Positions 33,660-43,055 of a stretch of DNA of 64,000 bases are shown one piece after another. The notes under the pieces were generated by a model. It was given only the letters and a program-made list of their open reading frames with translations, made no database searches and was not told the DNA's origin. The position numbers and the translations under genes are program-made. The first letter of the stretch is position 1. Each line of letters opens with the position of its first letter. The stretch is from Stomoxys calcitrans (lineage: Eukaryota > Arthropoda > Insecta > Diptera > Muscidae), in the NCBI RefSeq assembly GCF_963082655.1, contig NC_081554.1:190698437-190762436 (forward strand), in the 5' to 3' direction.

Positions 33660-34225
33660 GTTTTTGGTGTGCTCGTCCTAACTTTAACAATCTCATATAA
33701 AGGATGCATGCTATTGCTCATTCAATTTTAGGAATTGAAGTTGAACTTTTCAGTGACTTTAAATAATTCAATGTAATGTTTCTCTAACATTGACAGCATA
33801 GTTTTGCATTCGAATGATTAAAGCTGCTGCTATTAATCTTAATGTTTCAATCGACACTTAAATAATGCTGACGTTTTCATTTTGAATTACAACTTATCAG
33901 AATTGATGGTTTCTATTCTCAATGTTGATGGACCTATATTGGACCAGGACCACTAACATTTTGTAACTCGATTCATTCGCCAATTCATCGAAAACATCTG
34001 TTTTTCCTCTATAAAATCAACTGATTTCGATGAGTTCGCAGAAGTATCGAGTGACACAATGTAAGTGGTCCTGACCCCTACAACTAATCTCATCGGTCTA
34101 CATCGGTTTTACTCAAAACACCGGAAAGATGGATAGACCTAAAGGTGAGGGAGGGTCTGGCACCAGAGAACTTCAGTGGTGCACAACATGAATACCTAGG
34201 ATAGGTCAGTGGAGAAGGCCCTCTG
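33660..34225. other. Unassigned spacer
   Basis: No gene or shared repeat recognised. Confidence 0.4.
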
Positions 34226-34490
34226 CTAGAGATGGCAAAATATCGATATTTTACTTTTTTGTTTGAATATCGGTTGATATTTTTCCTATCGATACTATCA
34301 GCAAAGCTAAATTTTTTGCAAAATTTAATTAAAATAAGCGAATGTATCCTTTAAAATGCATTGCGCCTATAGAGGTCGCAATATTCATCAGATTGGCTTA
34401 AAATTTTGAACAATAATTTTTCTCATGACTTCCAACTATGTTAATTAAATTTGGTTTTATTCAGTCTGTGCATTGATATTGCAATTGGAT
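34226..34490 (+). repeat. TATCGATA-rich repeat, single arm
   Basis: AAAATATCGATATTTTAC, CCTATCGATACTATC, CATTGCGCCTATAGAGG and TCTCATGACTTCCAACTA match an arm of the 10.7 kb fold-back. Confidence 0.8.
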
Positions 34491-34920
34491 CTCAACAGGG
34501 ATGACTCGAAACTAATTGCATATGTGGACAACGTAGTGCTACTAAACTGAGGCAGGTTTCTGTCGACGATGAGAGAAATCATGGAAATGTCACTGAGGAC
34601 TTAACATCTTCAAGATAGGGTCAATAGGTGTTCTCCCGGTGTACTGATAGTATTATACACAGCAGAATTATCAAGGCGGACTTAAGAATTGATAAGACAG
34701 GAGGTGGACCACATGATAAACGATCCAAAAAGGGGTACCCTCGCCGATTCTCTGGAATATACTGACAAAAACAGTCCTATAGGATCTAAACAAGGATGGC
34801 AACAAACTAGTCGTATGGGCGATAATCCGAAAAATGGGACAAGGATGAGGTTGTGTTGAAATTAGGCCACTATGGACATACATTCCAAAAAGTAACGCCG
34901 AAAAAGAAAATCTATGTCAG
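34491..34920 (+). pseudogene. R1-like reverse transcriptase fragments, active-site region present twice
   Basis: From 34491: DLNRDDSKLIAYVDNVVLLN, stop, GRFLSTMREIMEMSLRT. This is the motif C region of R1/Jockey-type RT, with YVDN where active enzymes have YADD. A second diverged stretch at about 34715-34830 reads SPILWNILTKTVL, stop, DLNKDGNKLVVWA, i.e. motif B and the start of motif C again. The order shows rearrangement or two insertions. Non-functional. Confidence 0.6.
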
Positions 34921-35149
34921 GAATTCCGTCCTCGGCTGAGTATCAGTGTAAGCATATTATAATTGGTAGTGGATATGATTCAGTCCAGAAACTTTGTTCC
35001 GGGTCGTCCAAGCTTCTGAATTAAGGCAATATGAATTTTGCCCTTGCTGATTTTCTCCATCAGAGCGTGTGTAGCTGTCTCACTACGTTGGGGATTTATC
35101 TGGATGACCAATGACTCAATCATTGGTCCTCCAGTAAATAGGTATCTTA

Positions 35150-35715
35150 AGAGTGGTAGATGGTCTGTCTGCCTGCTCCCTGTTCTTTAGACTGCGTGGA
35201 GTTTCCTGTCACTGGACTGCCTGATGTTTTAATATTACGATCTTTAACTATCCTAATCTTCCGAATCTTGAGAAATTCGGTAATGGTTCCATTCTCGGGT
35301 CCTTGTTCGTTAGTCTGTATTGAGTCTCTCGTCCCTGCACTGCCTGATTTTCCAATTTAGAACCTTTGCCTATCATAGTCTTCCAAATCTTGAGTAAATG
35401 GGCTTCTTGAGAGTAGGTGCTGGTCTAATCGTCGGCTCTCTGTTCGTTAGGCTCCATTAAGTTGCATTTCACTGGGCTGCCTGATATTTCAATATTAGGA
35501 TCTTAAACTACCCTTGTCTTCTGAATCTTGATAAACTCGTTGAGGGTTCCATCGTCCCTGCCCTATCCCTTGTTTAATTATTAGGATCTCTGCTTATCAT
35601 AGTCTATCAATTATTGATATAGCCGGTGATGGTTCCGTCGTCGGCCCCCTGATCGTTAGGCGGTATTGATTGTCCTGGCACTGTACTGCCTGATGTCTAG
35701 TCTTCCTAATCTTGG
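35150..35715. repeat. Diverged tandem repeat, unit about 110-137 bp
   Basis: The segment CTGCCTGAT recurs at about 35217, 35340, 35477 and 35696, each preceded by CACTG-like sequence and followed by a TCTTCC/ATCTTGA-like segment. Spacing is irregular, with one unit missing the marker. No coding signal. Confidence 0.65.
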
Positions 35716-35722
35716 AAAAGAC

Positions 35723-35792
35723 AAGTTTGGCTAAGACTAAAGGCATGGCATACTACGGGACGTACGCCATGCCTTTAGTCTTAGCCAAACTT
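35723..35792. repeat. Perfect palindrome, 27-bp arms, 16-base loop
   Basis: Arms 35723-35749 and 35766-35792 are exact complements (AAGTTTGGCTAAGACTAAAG... and its reverse). Sits between the tandem repeat and the gag-like fragment. Could be a short fold-back element or an inverted duplication. Confidence 0.95.
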
Positions 35793-35819
35793 ATCACGGA
35801 GACTTGATCAATCGTCATC

Positions 35820-36660
35820 ACAAGGAGAGTTCCTGACATAAGAGGGCGGTTCCTAATCCTTTTCAGCGACCATCTTTCCCTTACGTGATGGCTGTGGCCT
35901 CTATTTGGAAGTCAAGGTCCTCCATGAAGACTCCGGGGCCTTGTGCGCTTACTTCATTCCCGTTCCAACTTTGTCTTCCTCCGCATGGCAGTGTCTGCAG
36001 TCTCCATTGCAGGATGGCTGGTTTGGTTTTCCCAGAGTAGTTGAAAGCTGGGAGCTCGCTCTCTTTGTCAAGCTTTTAGTAATGTTATGCTCTTCGGGAT
36101 ATCTATTTCTTTTCCCAGCTTTCGTAGAAGTGCTTGGAATGTCGATTCTATCCCTTCCAGCATCCTGCATACTCCTCAGTCTCCTACGTCGTTCCCCGGA
36201 TTGCTTTCTCGGTCTTCTTGTGAGCCTGGCATAGCCCTCACTCACTACTGCCGTCATCCCGTTGTTCTTATCCCTCGATTCGACTGCAATGACTATCTCA
36301 TAGAAACTATCGCTATCTGAATCGCGATAGTGTCTATCGAGAAAGCGAGTGTCAACTTTACTTTAAAGGCTGAAGACGAACTGCGCATCCCTCTGGTTTA
36401 TCCGTCTCTTCCTCATTTGTTAGTCTGACAACTCGTTGAAGCATTACCCACGAATACAGGTGCCAAGGCACTCACATCTATAGGAGGGACGGACAACTTG
36501 CTACGTTCTGATGCCATTACCGCAGCTATGGGGTCTTCGGAGTCCAATTTGGGCCTACTCCTCAAAGGTTTTAAAATTTACCTAATAGATGGTAATAGGT
36601 AGTTCCGAGATATAGATATTTTCCTTTGAGGAGCGAAATGAAAAACATGTCCTCTCCACT
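35820..36660 (-). pseudogene. Gag-like ORF1 N-terminal fragment and upstream region
   Basis: A minus-strand frame at 36257-35949 is rich in basic residues: TRRPRKQSGERRRRLRSM, then STSTKAGKRNRYPEEHN, then CNGDCRHCHAEED. Such a basic N-terminus with K/R-S/T stretches is typical of ORF1/gag-like proteins of dipteran retroelements. The upstream region 36480-36660 matches 5590-5860. Here the N-terminus is kept and the DUF4780-like part is lost; the 5.1 kb locus is the reverse. Confidence 0.45.
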
Positions 36661-36889
36661 CAAGGGTTACTTGTTAGTAATCATTGGGCAAGGACTAACC
36701 CAAGTAAGAGGGAGTTGGTGCTCTTCACTCGGAGTTTTATATCTCCGGATTAAATATATCACCGGATGTAAGACTTATATCACCGGATTTAAAACTTCTT
36801 CTTTGGACAGTTTCGCAGTTGTTGAAGGAGGCGAAACATTTGGGCCTTGTCCTCGGTTGAACGTGGAGAGTTAGACCGAAGATTATTTG

Positions 36890-37040
36890 CTGGATGTACA
36901 CAGCCATTGTGAGATTCGTACTAGTTTATGTGGCACTGGTATTGTGGAGGGCTACGGAAAGGAGAACCTTTACCTGGGAGTTCCAAAAGGTGCTGATACT
37001 GACTTGCGTTTAAATAACGGGAGCGTTAAGATCCAAGTTT
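36890..37040 (+). pseudogene. R1/Jockey-like RT thumb fragment
   Basis: Reads WMYTAIVRFVLVYVALVLWR then ATERRTF, close to the Y-T-A-I-V-R-P-x-L-x-Y-G/A pattern after the RT domain of R1-clade elements. One stop follows within 20 codons. Confidence 0.6.
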
Positions 37041-37064
37041 TAGACCTCCTTTGCACATAGCTCG

Positions 37065-37290
37065 TCTGACTGTGATGCTAAATGCGTAGCTGCTAACCCT
37101 GACGATTATCAGACAAAATTTCCAGTGGTGGTTATTCAGCCGTTTAAAATTTCTACGCTAAGAGGAATCGCTCTGCGGAACGCCATCCTGACTCGGATAT
37201 AACACGGAATTTCCTGATTATTGACATTAGAACTTGAATCATACAGCTCTCATTGATAGGACAGCAGTCGTTGTTGTCCTTAATGAAATG
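37065..37290 (+). mobile_element. SINE copy, decayed
   Basis: GTAGCTGCTAACCCTGACG (head remnant), then GAATCGCTCTGCGGAACGC and CTCTCATTGATAGG as in the SINE body. Confidence 0.65.
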
Positions 37291-37855
37291 CTTTTGGGCA
37301 ATTTTGCATGGATGGTAAATCCTTGCCGTTGAATGATATTTATCAAGCGATGATTTAAAATTGCTCTTGAATAGCTTTCTAATCTGAGGGCCAATAAGTA
37401 CGCCTTGATCATTTTACCCTGAACTCCTAAGAGAATCGTTACCTAGTAAAGTGGCAAAATCCGTTGTTTTGAGTAAATTTAAAACAAATATTGTACACCA
37501 TGACAAAATTTTTTGGAGCACTGAAATTTTTGATCATTTGATAAGGTGAACGGGCAGTTCTAATGATTCCAATTTCAGTATGACTAATTTTGATAAGACC
37601 CCATTTCTAGTATGTCATCCATAGATTCAATCAGTTGTCCAAACATGAGAAACTCTTGACACTTTATGAAAGCATTTCGGAACTCATTATTAGCATTCCA
37701 TATTTCAGATTAAGACCTCATTCCTATATAAGTTCCATATCTATTAAATTTTTTCCAGAATCTTTCGTTTAATCTAGATCTTTTTTTCACCAATTGTTTC
37801 CAGCCATTGCCATTCCCTCAATTGGCAAAATGCTAACAACTTACACTGTATTTTA
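37291..37855. other. Unassigned spacer
   Basis: No gene or shared repeat recognised. Confidence 0.4.
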
Positions 37856-37927
37856 AGGTTCTACCGAGATTTGAACTCGGATCGCTGGATTCAAAGTCCA
37901 GAGTGCTAACCATTACACCATAGAACC
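37856..37927 (-). tRNA. tRNA-Gln (anticodon TTG)
   Basis: Same 72-nt body. The 5' flank (plus strand GCTTATTTTT after 37927) shares TAAGC on the minus strand with the 32635 copy. Nearest AAAA downstream of the gene is 37827-37830, about 25 bases away. Confidence 0.97.
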
Positions 37928-38109
37928 GCTTATTTTTAATTAAAAATATTTTTTGAAAACATTCTCAAACATTTGGAAATGTCATATTCAATATTTGTAT
38001 CACAAGTATAGAATGCACAATGCGTGAAGGCCTTACACTCACTTAACACTTGTATACTCAAATGGGGTATTTTTAGTTAAAGAAAAAATAATTTCAGCAG
38101 ACATCAAGG

Positions 38110-38430
38110 AATCTCCGGCGTTGTGCACATTCATAAACAATTTAAATTTATGATCTTGAGGCGCATATACCCAAAACAAATAAAATGTGCTGGTTTCATA
38201 CTTTAAACACTTTTTTGAACAAATGGCAATATTTGTTTGCAGAAGAGCGAGCACACAAGACGCCCATATCATTTGAGGGGCTATGTAAACACATAGCCCC
38301 CCTAAACGGAATGGGCGTACTTAGATAGTTCTGTGATAGTTGTGCGATATTAAACATATTTTTAAATAATGAACTTGGTTTGTGTGAATGAGCACAAAAG
38401 CCTTTGATATTTCCTTTAAACATCAAATCA
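38110..38430. repeat. Fold-back-like repeat with a 10-bp perfect hairpin at its centre
   Basis: Centre: GGGGCTATGT (38277-38286), loop AAAC, ACATAGCCCC (38291-38300). Outward, CGCCCAT/ATGGGCG and further patches (TTGTGCACATTCAT versus ATGAGCACAAAAG) still pair, so the arms are about 150 bp but diverged. Confidence 0.65.
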
Positions 38431-38819
38431 TTAGTTACGCTTACTACTATAGCTCCTTATCCTTTAAGCATATATGCTTTAGGTGGGTCAGAAGAGGATG
38501 ATACCAAAATATCCTATTCAAAGAAGTTTCCTTTCTAATTCAGAATTCCGCCACCTAATCGGCGCAACTCAATGCTGCCCTAAGGCAATGGGAATACCAG
38601 CCTATATCCTTATTGGTTAAATCTGAATGTTATTAAAACATTAAATTTGTATCTGAGGTCATAGTATGAACTATTCTGATTCCTCCACAGAGATAACTCT
38701 GTATTAGCCGGAGCTATGATTTCGAGTAAATTTCAACTGCTTTCGGATTTTGATGACAACATGAAATGAATGGCGGGAAGACTTCTCTAATATCAATCAG
38801 TGCTGACGGATTATCATGA
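38431..38819. other. Unassigned spacer
   Basis: No gene or shared repeat recognised. Confidence 0.4.
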
Positions 38820-39800
38820 ATTCAATCAGAACTTTTAACTTAAAATGTTTGTAACTCTTTATGTAGGGCCTGTATTATGGCTAGAAAAAATCTTAATTGT
38901 TTAATAGGCACCAGGTAGTGGTTACCCTGTAGTGTGGGGGTAGGGAACTTATTATTTCATCGCCTTACTTCCCGTATGGTGTAGGCAGGCTTCGGACTCG
39001 ACGCTAAAGCTCACCTCGACCTTTGGGGGAGTGCAGACTCGAACTTAAGGGGGGAGAGCGACCTGGAATTTATTTTGAAGAATGGTTTATGCCTACACAA
39101 CAGAGGGGCTGACGCCACTTTTGAGATTTCCAACAGAAGGGAGGTACAAGATCTCATTAAGGGTATAATGCAGGGATTGACTATCTTCGGTTGGGCTGTA
39201 TCTGCGGAAGAAAGTTTTTCGAATCATATATACATACAATTTATAATTAAGGGACCGATTCTCATGAATACAAATAGAACTTTTAACTTAAAATGTTTGT
39301 AACTCCTTAACTAGGGCCTGTATTATGGCTAAAAAAAAAACCTAAATTGTTTTATTTTGAACCAGTTCTGCAAGTGGTGGTTTCCCAGTCGTGTGGGGGT
39401 AGAAAACTTATTATTTCATCGGCTTATTCCCGCATGATGATTGGCAGGCTCCTTCTCCTATTGTGGTTAGCGAGCTTATTCGATACTGTAAGGCTTTAAA
39501 CGAGAAATACTATTCGGACTCGACACTTATGCTCACCATGACCTTTGGGGGAGTGCAGACTCGAACCTAAGGGGGGAGAGCGTCCTGGAATTTATTTTAG
39601 AGAATGGTTTATGCCTATACAACAGAGGGGCTGACGTCACTTTTGAGATTTCAAACAGAAGGGAGGTCCTAGATCTCATTATGGGTAATTTGCAGGGATT
39701 GGCTATCTCCGATTGGGTAGTATCTGCGGAAGTAAGTTTGTCGGATCATAAATACATACAATTTATGATTAAGGGAGCCGAACTCAAAAAGACCCCGAAT
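38820..39800 (+). pseudogene. R1/Jockey-like endonuclease fragment, tandemly duplicated
   Basis: Two tandem copies; matching points are 448 bases apart at the left (38831/39279) and 522 at the right (39031/39553), so the first lacks about 74 bases. Copy 2 reads WGSADSNLRGESVLEFILEN, GLCLYNRGADVTFEIS, RREVLDLIMG and SLSDHKYIQFMIKG. This is the end of an exonuclease-endonuclease-phosphatase domain: W-G-S, T-F, D-L and the S-D-H catalytic His. Copy 1 has SNHIYIQF, with the Asp before the catalytic His changed. The nick-making enzyme of the retroelement; both copies are fragments. Confidence 0.75.
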
Positions 39801-40150
39801 TCAGGAACCCCAGAAAGACGAGGTTTGAGGATTTTAATATCCAAAATGATGCAATGTAAATTTCTTGTATTCGAGATTACTTCCCAATTAATGCCAACTT
39901 TATGATCCATGATATTAAAGTGCTGGCAATTTTTTATCACTTGTTACTCACAATTGAAGATTCAAATCGTTCTAACAACAATGTTTTTCTTTTTATTTTT
40001 CTTCACTTTTTTATTCATCTTACAACATCTTTCCCTATAACAATAACAATTTTTTCTTTTTATTTTTCTTTACTTTATTTCGGTTTTTTTTTTTAATATT
40101 TCTTATATGAATAAATTGTATCAAAAAGTTTTACTACAAGGTTCTATTGA
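39801..40150. other. T-rich spacer
   Basis: Long TTTTTCTTT-like tracts at 39985-40095. No gene seen. Confidence 0.45.
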
Positions 40151-40222
40151 AGGTTCTACCGAGATTTGAACTCGGATCGCTGGATTCAGAGTCCAGAGTG
40201 CTAACCATTACACCATAGAACC
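40151..40222 (-). tRNA. tRNA-Gln (anticodon CTG)
   Basis: Differs from the TTG copies at one base only, the first anticodon position, giving CTG (plus strand CAG at 40187-40189). Decodes CAG. All stems intact. T5 (40123-40127 on the plus strand) lies about 23 bases downstream. A partial repeat of the tRNA end (AAGGTTCTATTG, 40138-40149) lies next to it. Confidence 0.97.
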
Positions 40223-40741
40223 GACTCGGTCCTTGTTGGCACTCAACTCACAATAAGTCAAACCACACAATCCTGTTATATTCGTACGAATACACACTCA
40301 CTTATTTCTAAGCTTAACCATTGAATCAAAATAAAAGATAGTGTGCCAGTTTTAAGGGTAATTTTTTGTTTTTATATTCGGATAAGAATATGTTGCATTA
40401 GTTTTTACCAGGGGTTGAACAAGGATAATAAGAAGAACAAACATCTTATTTAAAGGATATTTTGTTAGCTTAGTTCCTGCAAATTGAAAAATGGGGAATA
40501 CTATTTTTCGTGGGGAATATAAATTTAAAATTTAATATTTGAAACATATCAACATATTTTTTAAATATTCAATTTGAGCTCTTTATATTAAAATAATGTG
40601 CGTGTGTGTGTTTTTAATTAAAAGTAAACAATAATTATTATTAAAAATTCTTTGACATCCATTTTTAAATCTCTTATCCGCTTACTTCAAGAAATTTGTA
40701 GTAATCGCATTCAAATGTTGACGTAAAAATAATTTTTGTTC
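40223..40741. other. AT-rich spacer between the two CTG genes
   Basis: No gene; GTGCGTGTGTGTGT at about 40598. Confidence 0.45.
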
Positions 40742-40813
40742 AGGTTCTACCGAGATTTGAACTCGGATCGCTGGATTCAGAGTCCAGAGTGCTAACCATT
40801 ACACCATAGAACC
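40742..40813 (-). tRNA. tRNA-Gln (anticodon CTG)
   Basis: Identical to the 40151 gene, 519 bases away. T5 (plus-strand AAAAA 40725-40729) starts 12 bases past the 3' end. The two CTG genes are neighbours, so the anticodon change arose once and was copied locally, or was spread by conversion. Confidence 0.97.
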
Positions 40814-41046
40814 AGTTGCCCACTGTGCAATATTTTGTACCATAAAATAGCAATATGATTATATGTCGGGAAAAATTAGCTTCAAGTATTAACCTTATAA
40901 AAGTATCGAAATTAAATTTAAGGTACGCCTAATTTTGTAATTGAATATTATTACAGAATTCCTAATATTTTAAATCTGTAATTCCTATCAAATAATAATT
41001 TAATAACTGAAGCTGTACATTTATTGGCAAAATATAGATTTCTGCC

Positions 41047-41122
41047 AGGTTCTACCGAGATTTGAACTCGGATCGCTGGATTCAACCATTACTCTGGACG
41101 CTAACCATTACACCATAGAACC
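41047..41122 (-). pseudogene. tRNA-Gln pseudogene, anticodon arm scrambled
   Basis: 76 nt. Acceptor, D and T arms are identical to the functional copies, and the 3' half of the anticodon stem (TCCAG) is kept. Between GGTTAGC and GAATCCAGC the normal 12 bases ACTCTGGACTTT are replaced by 16 bases: GTCCAGAG (inverse complement of the normal stem segment) and TAATGGTT (a copy of the D-loop sequence). The anticodon stem can no longer form in its normal register, so it is very unlikely to decode Gln. The Pol III boxes are intact, so transcription may persist. Confidence 0.93.
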
Positions 41123-41123
41123 A

Positions 41124-41323
41124 TAATACGATAGTAAAAATCTATAAAAATGTTACTTGCAACAAATTGGATGCGATATAGAAGAATCGGTTTATATTAA
41201 GGTCGTATTTTTATTTGGTGTGGTAATACGATAGTAAAAATCTATAAAAATGTTACTTGCAACAAATTGGATGCGATATAGAAGAATCGGTTTATATTAA
41301 GGTCGTATTTTTATTTGGTGTGG
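41124..41323. repeat. Perfect 100-bp tandem duplication
   Basis: 41124-41223 and 41224-41323 appear identical and start one base after the tRNA pseudogene. Each contains GAATCGGTTTATATTAAGG, a decayed HLE-like unit. Confidence 0.95.
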
Positions 41324-41339
41324 GTGTTATAGGGCATTA

Positions 41340-41600
41340 TCTACGACTTATGTGCGAACCTCCAGCCAAATTGGTTACAAATGGAGACTTCTAGAGGCTG
41401 CAGAAGCTTTAACGAATGACTACTTTAGCGTTATACAAATCTGAACCGATATGGTCATTTGTAATCTGCAAAAGGTTTCACCAGGAAGAAATATCTGTGC
41501 AAAGTTTCATGCTTATAGACTTATTCGTTCTAATATTAGGTAAATTCAACAGCCGATCGATTTAGTTTACTAATACTAAGAATAATTATCTTTATATCCC
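41340..41600 (-). mobile_element. 153-bp HLE-like element, decayed remnant
   Basis: CCAGCCAAATTGG, ACTTCTAGAGGCTGCAGAAG, CTGAACCGATATGGTCATTT and ATATCTGTGCAAAGTTTCAT match the unit and pre-core parts of the family. Neither end is present. Confidence 0.6.
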
Positions 41601-41629
41601 TGGACCCTCTGTATACACGCATGGGTCTA

Positions 41630-43055
41630 AATTCGATGGGGGCACGGAGAGTCTTCATTGAATTTTTTGGCATCAGGGAGTTTTATTGACTTTCGGGTAC
41701 AGCGCCTTTCGGGCGGAGGTCTTGGTGATCGTGAAGGCATTGGAGACAATGTTAATGCGGGCGGCAGTCCGATCAGACAGCCATGATATATGTGGACAGT
41801 TAGGTGGTTATGAACGCTCTGGCGTCGCGCCGCGTGAGGTCGAAACTGGTTAATAGATGCTACGAGCTTCTCCGAACCATGAGAAATGTTATCAGGCTCT
41901 GCTGGGTCCCAGGCCCTCAAGCGGAATGAAGCGGCAGACGAGCTGGCCAGGAATGGATTGCTGTTTGCCGCAGGTCTTCTTTGGAGTCGGAGAGAACCCA
42001 ACTGTGATAGAGTGGAAGCCTTCTACGATGACAGCACGAATAAGGCAACCTAGTGCTGTAGGTTGTACGTGAACAGTCAGACGGTGATGAACGTTCTGGC
42101 GTAGCGACGCGTGAGATCGAAACTGGTTAATAGATGCTAAGAGCTTCTCCGAACCATGGTAAATGCTATCAAGCTCTGCTGACGAGCAGTCCAGGAATGG
42201 ATCGCTGTTTGCCGCAGATCTTGCTATGGAATCAGTGAGACCTCCACTGTGGTAGAGTGGACGACTTCTACAATGACTGCGCGAATAAGGCGTGGGCTAG
42301 TGCTGTAGGTTGTAGAGTGTCAAAGGCACTGTGGCAAAACAGGACGTCGCTAATAGAAGTCCTGACCATTCATTGCAACGTCAGGTCTTTGATGTCGCGC
42401 TGGTTGCAGGGAGAGGCAGACTTCTGCAGGATGTACGATGACGAGGAGGAGTTGGAGACGGTCGACCACCTATTGTGTCACTGCCCCGCAATTCCAAGGA
42501 AAATACACAAGATTATGGGTTAACACCTCTTTTCGACCCAGGATTCACTAATAGAAGTTTAGGTCACTTGCGAAAACACAAAGTGGATAGGCACCATGAG
42601 CATCATTAAGGATGTCAAATCTGCCGATTGAAAATGTCATAAAATAGGAAAAACCGTAAACAAATAATGAATGTAAAAAGAGAAGAAGATGACATCCTCA
42701 ATGCCAAGTACTGCCAAAAATTAAAAAAATTGTATGTCGGCTGATCGCTTATTGTACCGTATTCAGTGACACCTGTTTCCAACCCTGGATTCCCTCCAGG
42801 CTCTTTGTCCTCTTGTCATTCTTGAGTTCTCTAGAGACCTGTACTGGCTGATTGGATCATACTTCCGACGGTGATTATGACCTAGAAAAAAAATTAGTCA
42901 TTGTTTTCTGTGTTTATTTTCTGTCTCCTATCGTTGGTTTATTAATTATTTCTCCATCTTCCACTTTCTTCTAGGGTGAACACAATGGACCTAAGGACTC
43001 CGAGTGGCTAGTTACCGTGGTTGCTAGTCGCGTGCCCTCCAACCTAACCTTTAGG
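41630..43055 (+). pseudogene. R1/Jockey-like RNase H and C-terminal region, with internal duplication
   Basis: Frames with stops read FRAEVLVIVKALETMLMRA, then ALKRNEAADELARNGLL (RNase H motif G-N-E-x-A-D-x-L-A), then RMYDDEEELETVDHLLCHCP (zinc-knuckle region), then, after a hAT MITE, LVILEFSRDLYWLIGSYFRR and a stop at about 42860. The 3' UTR ends at CCTAACCTT near 43050. Part of the RNase H region is duplicated: GAACGCTCTGGCGT at 41812 and GAACGTTCTGGCGT at 42089, 277 bases apart. Related to the fragments at 10.3 and 45.2 kb. Confidence 0.72.
42538..42775. mobile_element. hAT-like MITE, copy 2, inside the R1-like fossil
   Basis: Same ends (CCAGGATTCACT, right end ACACCTG) and body as 25858-26096. 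The flanks TTTTCGAC and TTTCCAAC are an 8-bp duplication with two differences. Skipping the element rejoins HLF and LDS-like coding of the retroelement, matching the uninterrupted minus-strand relative at 45.35 kb. Confidence 0.85.

Noticed and set aside
35905..36234. 109-codon plus-strand frame with hydrophobic stretches
   Set aside because: Antisense shadow of the basic gag-like frame on the minus strand.
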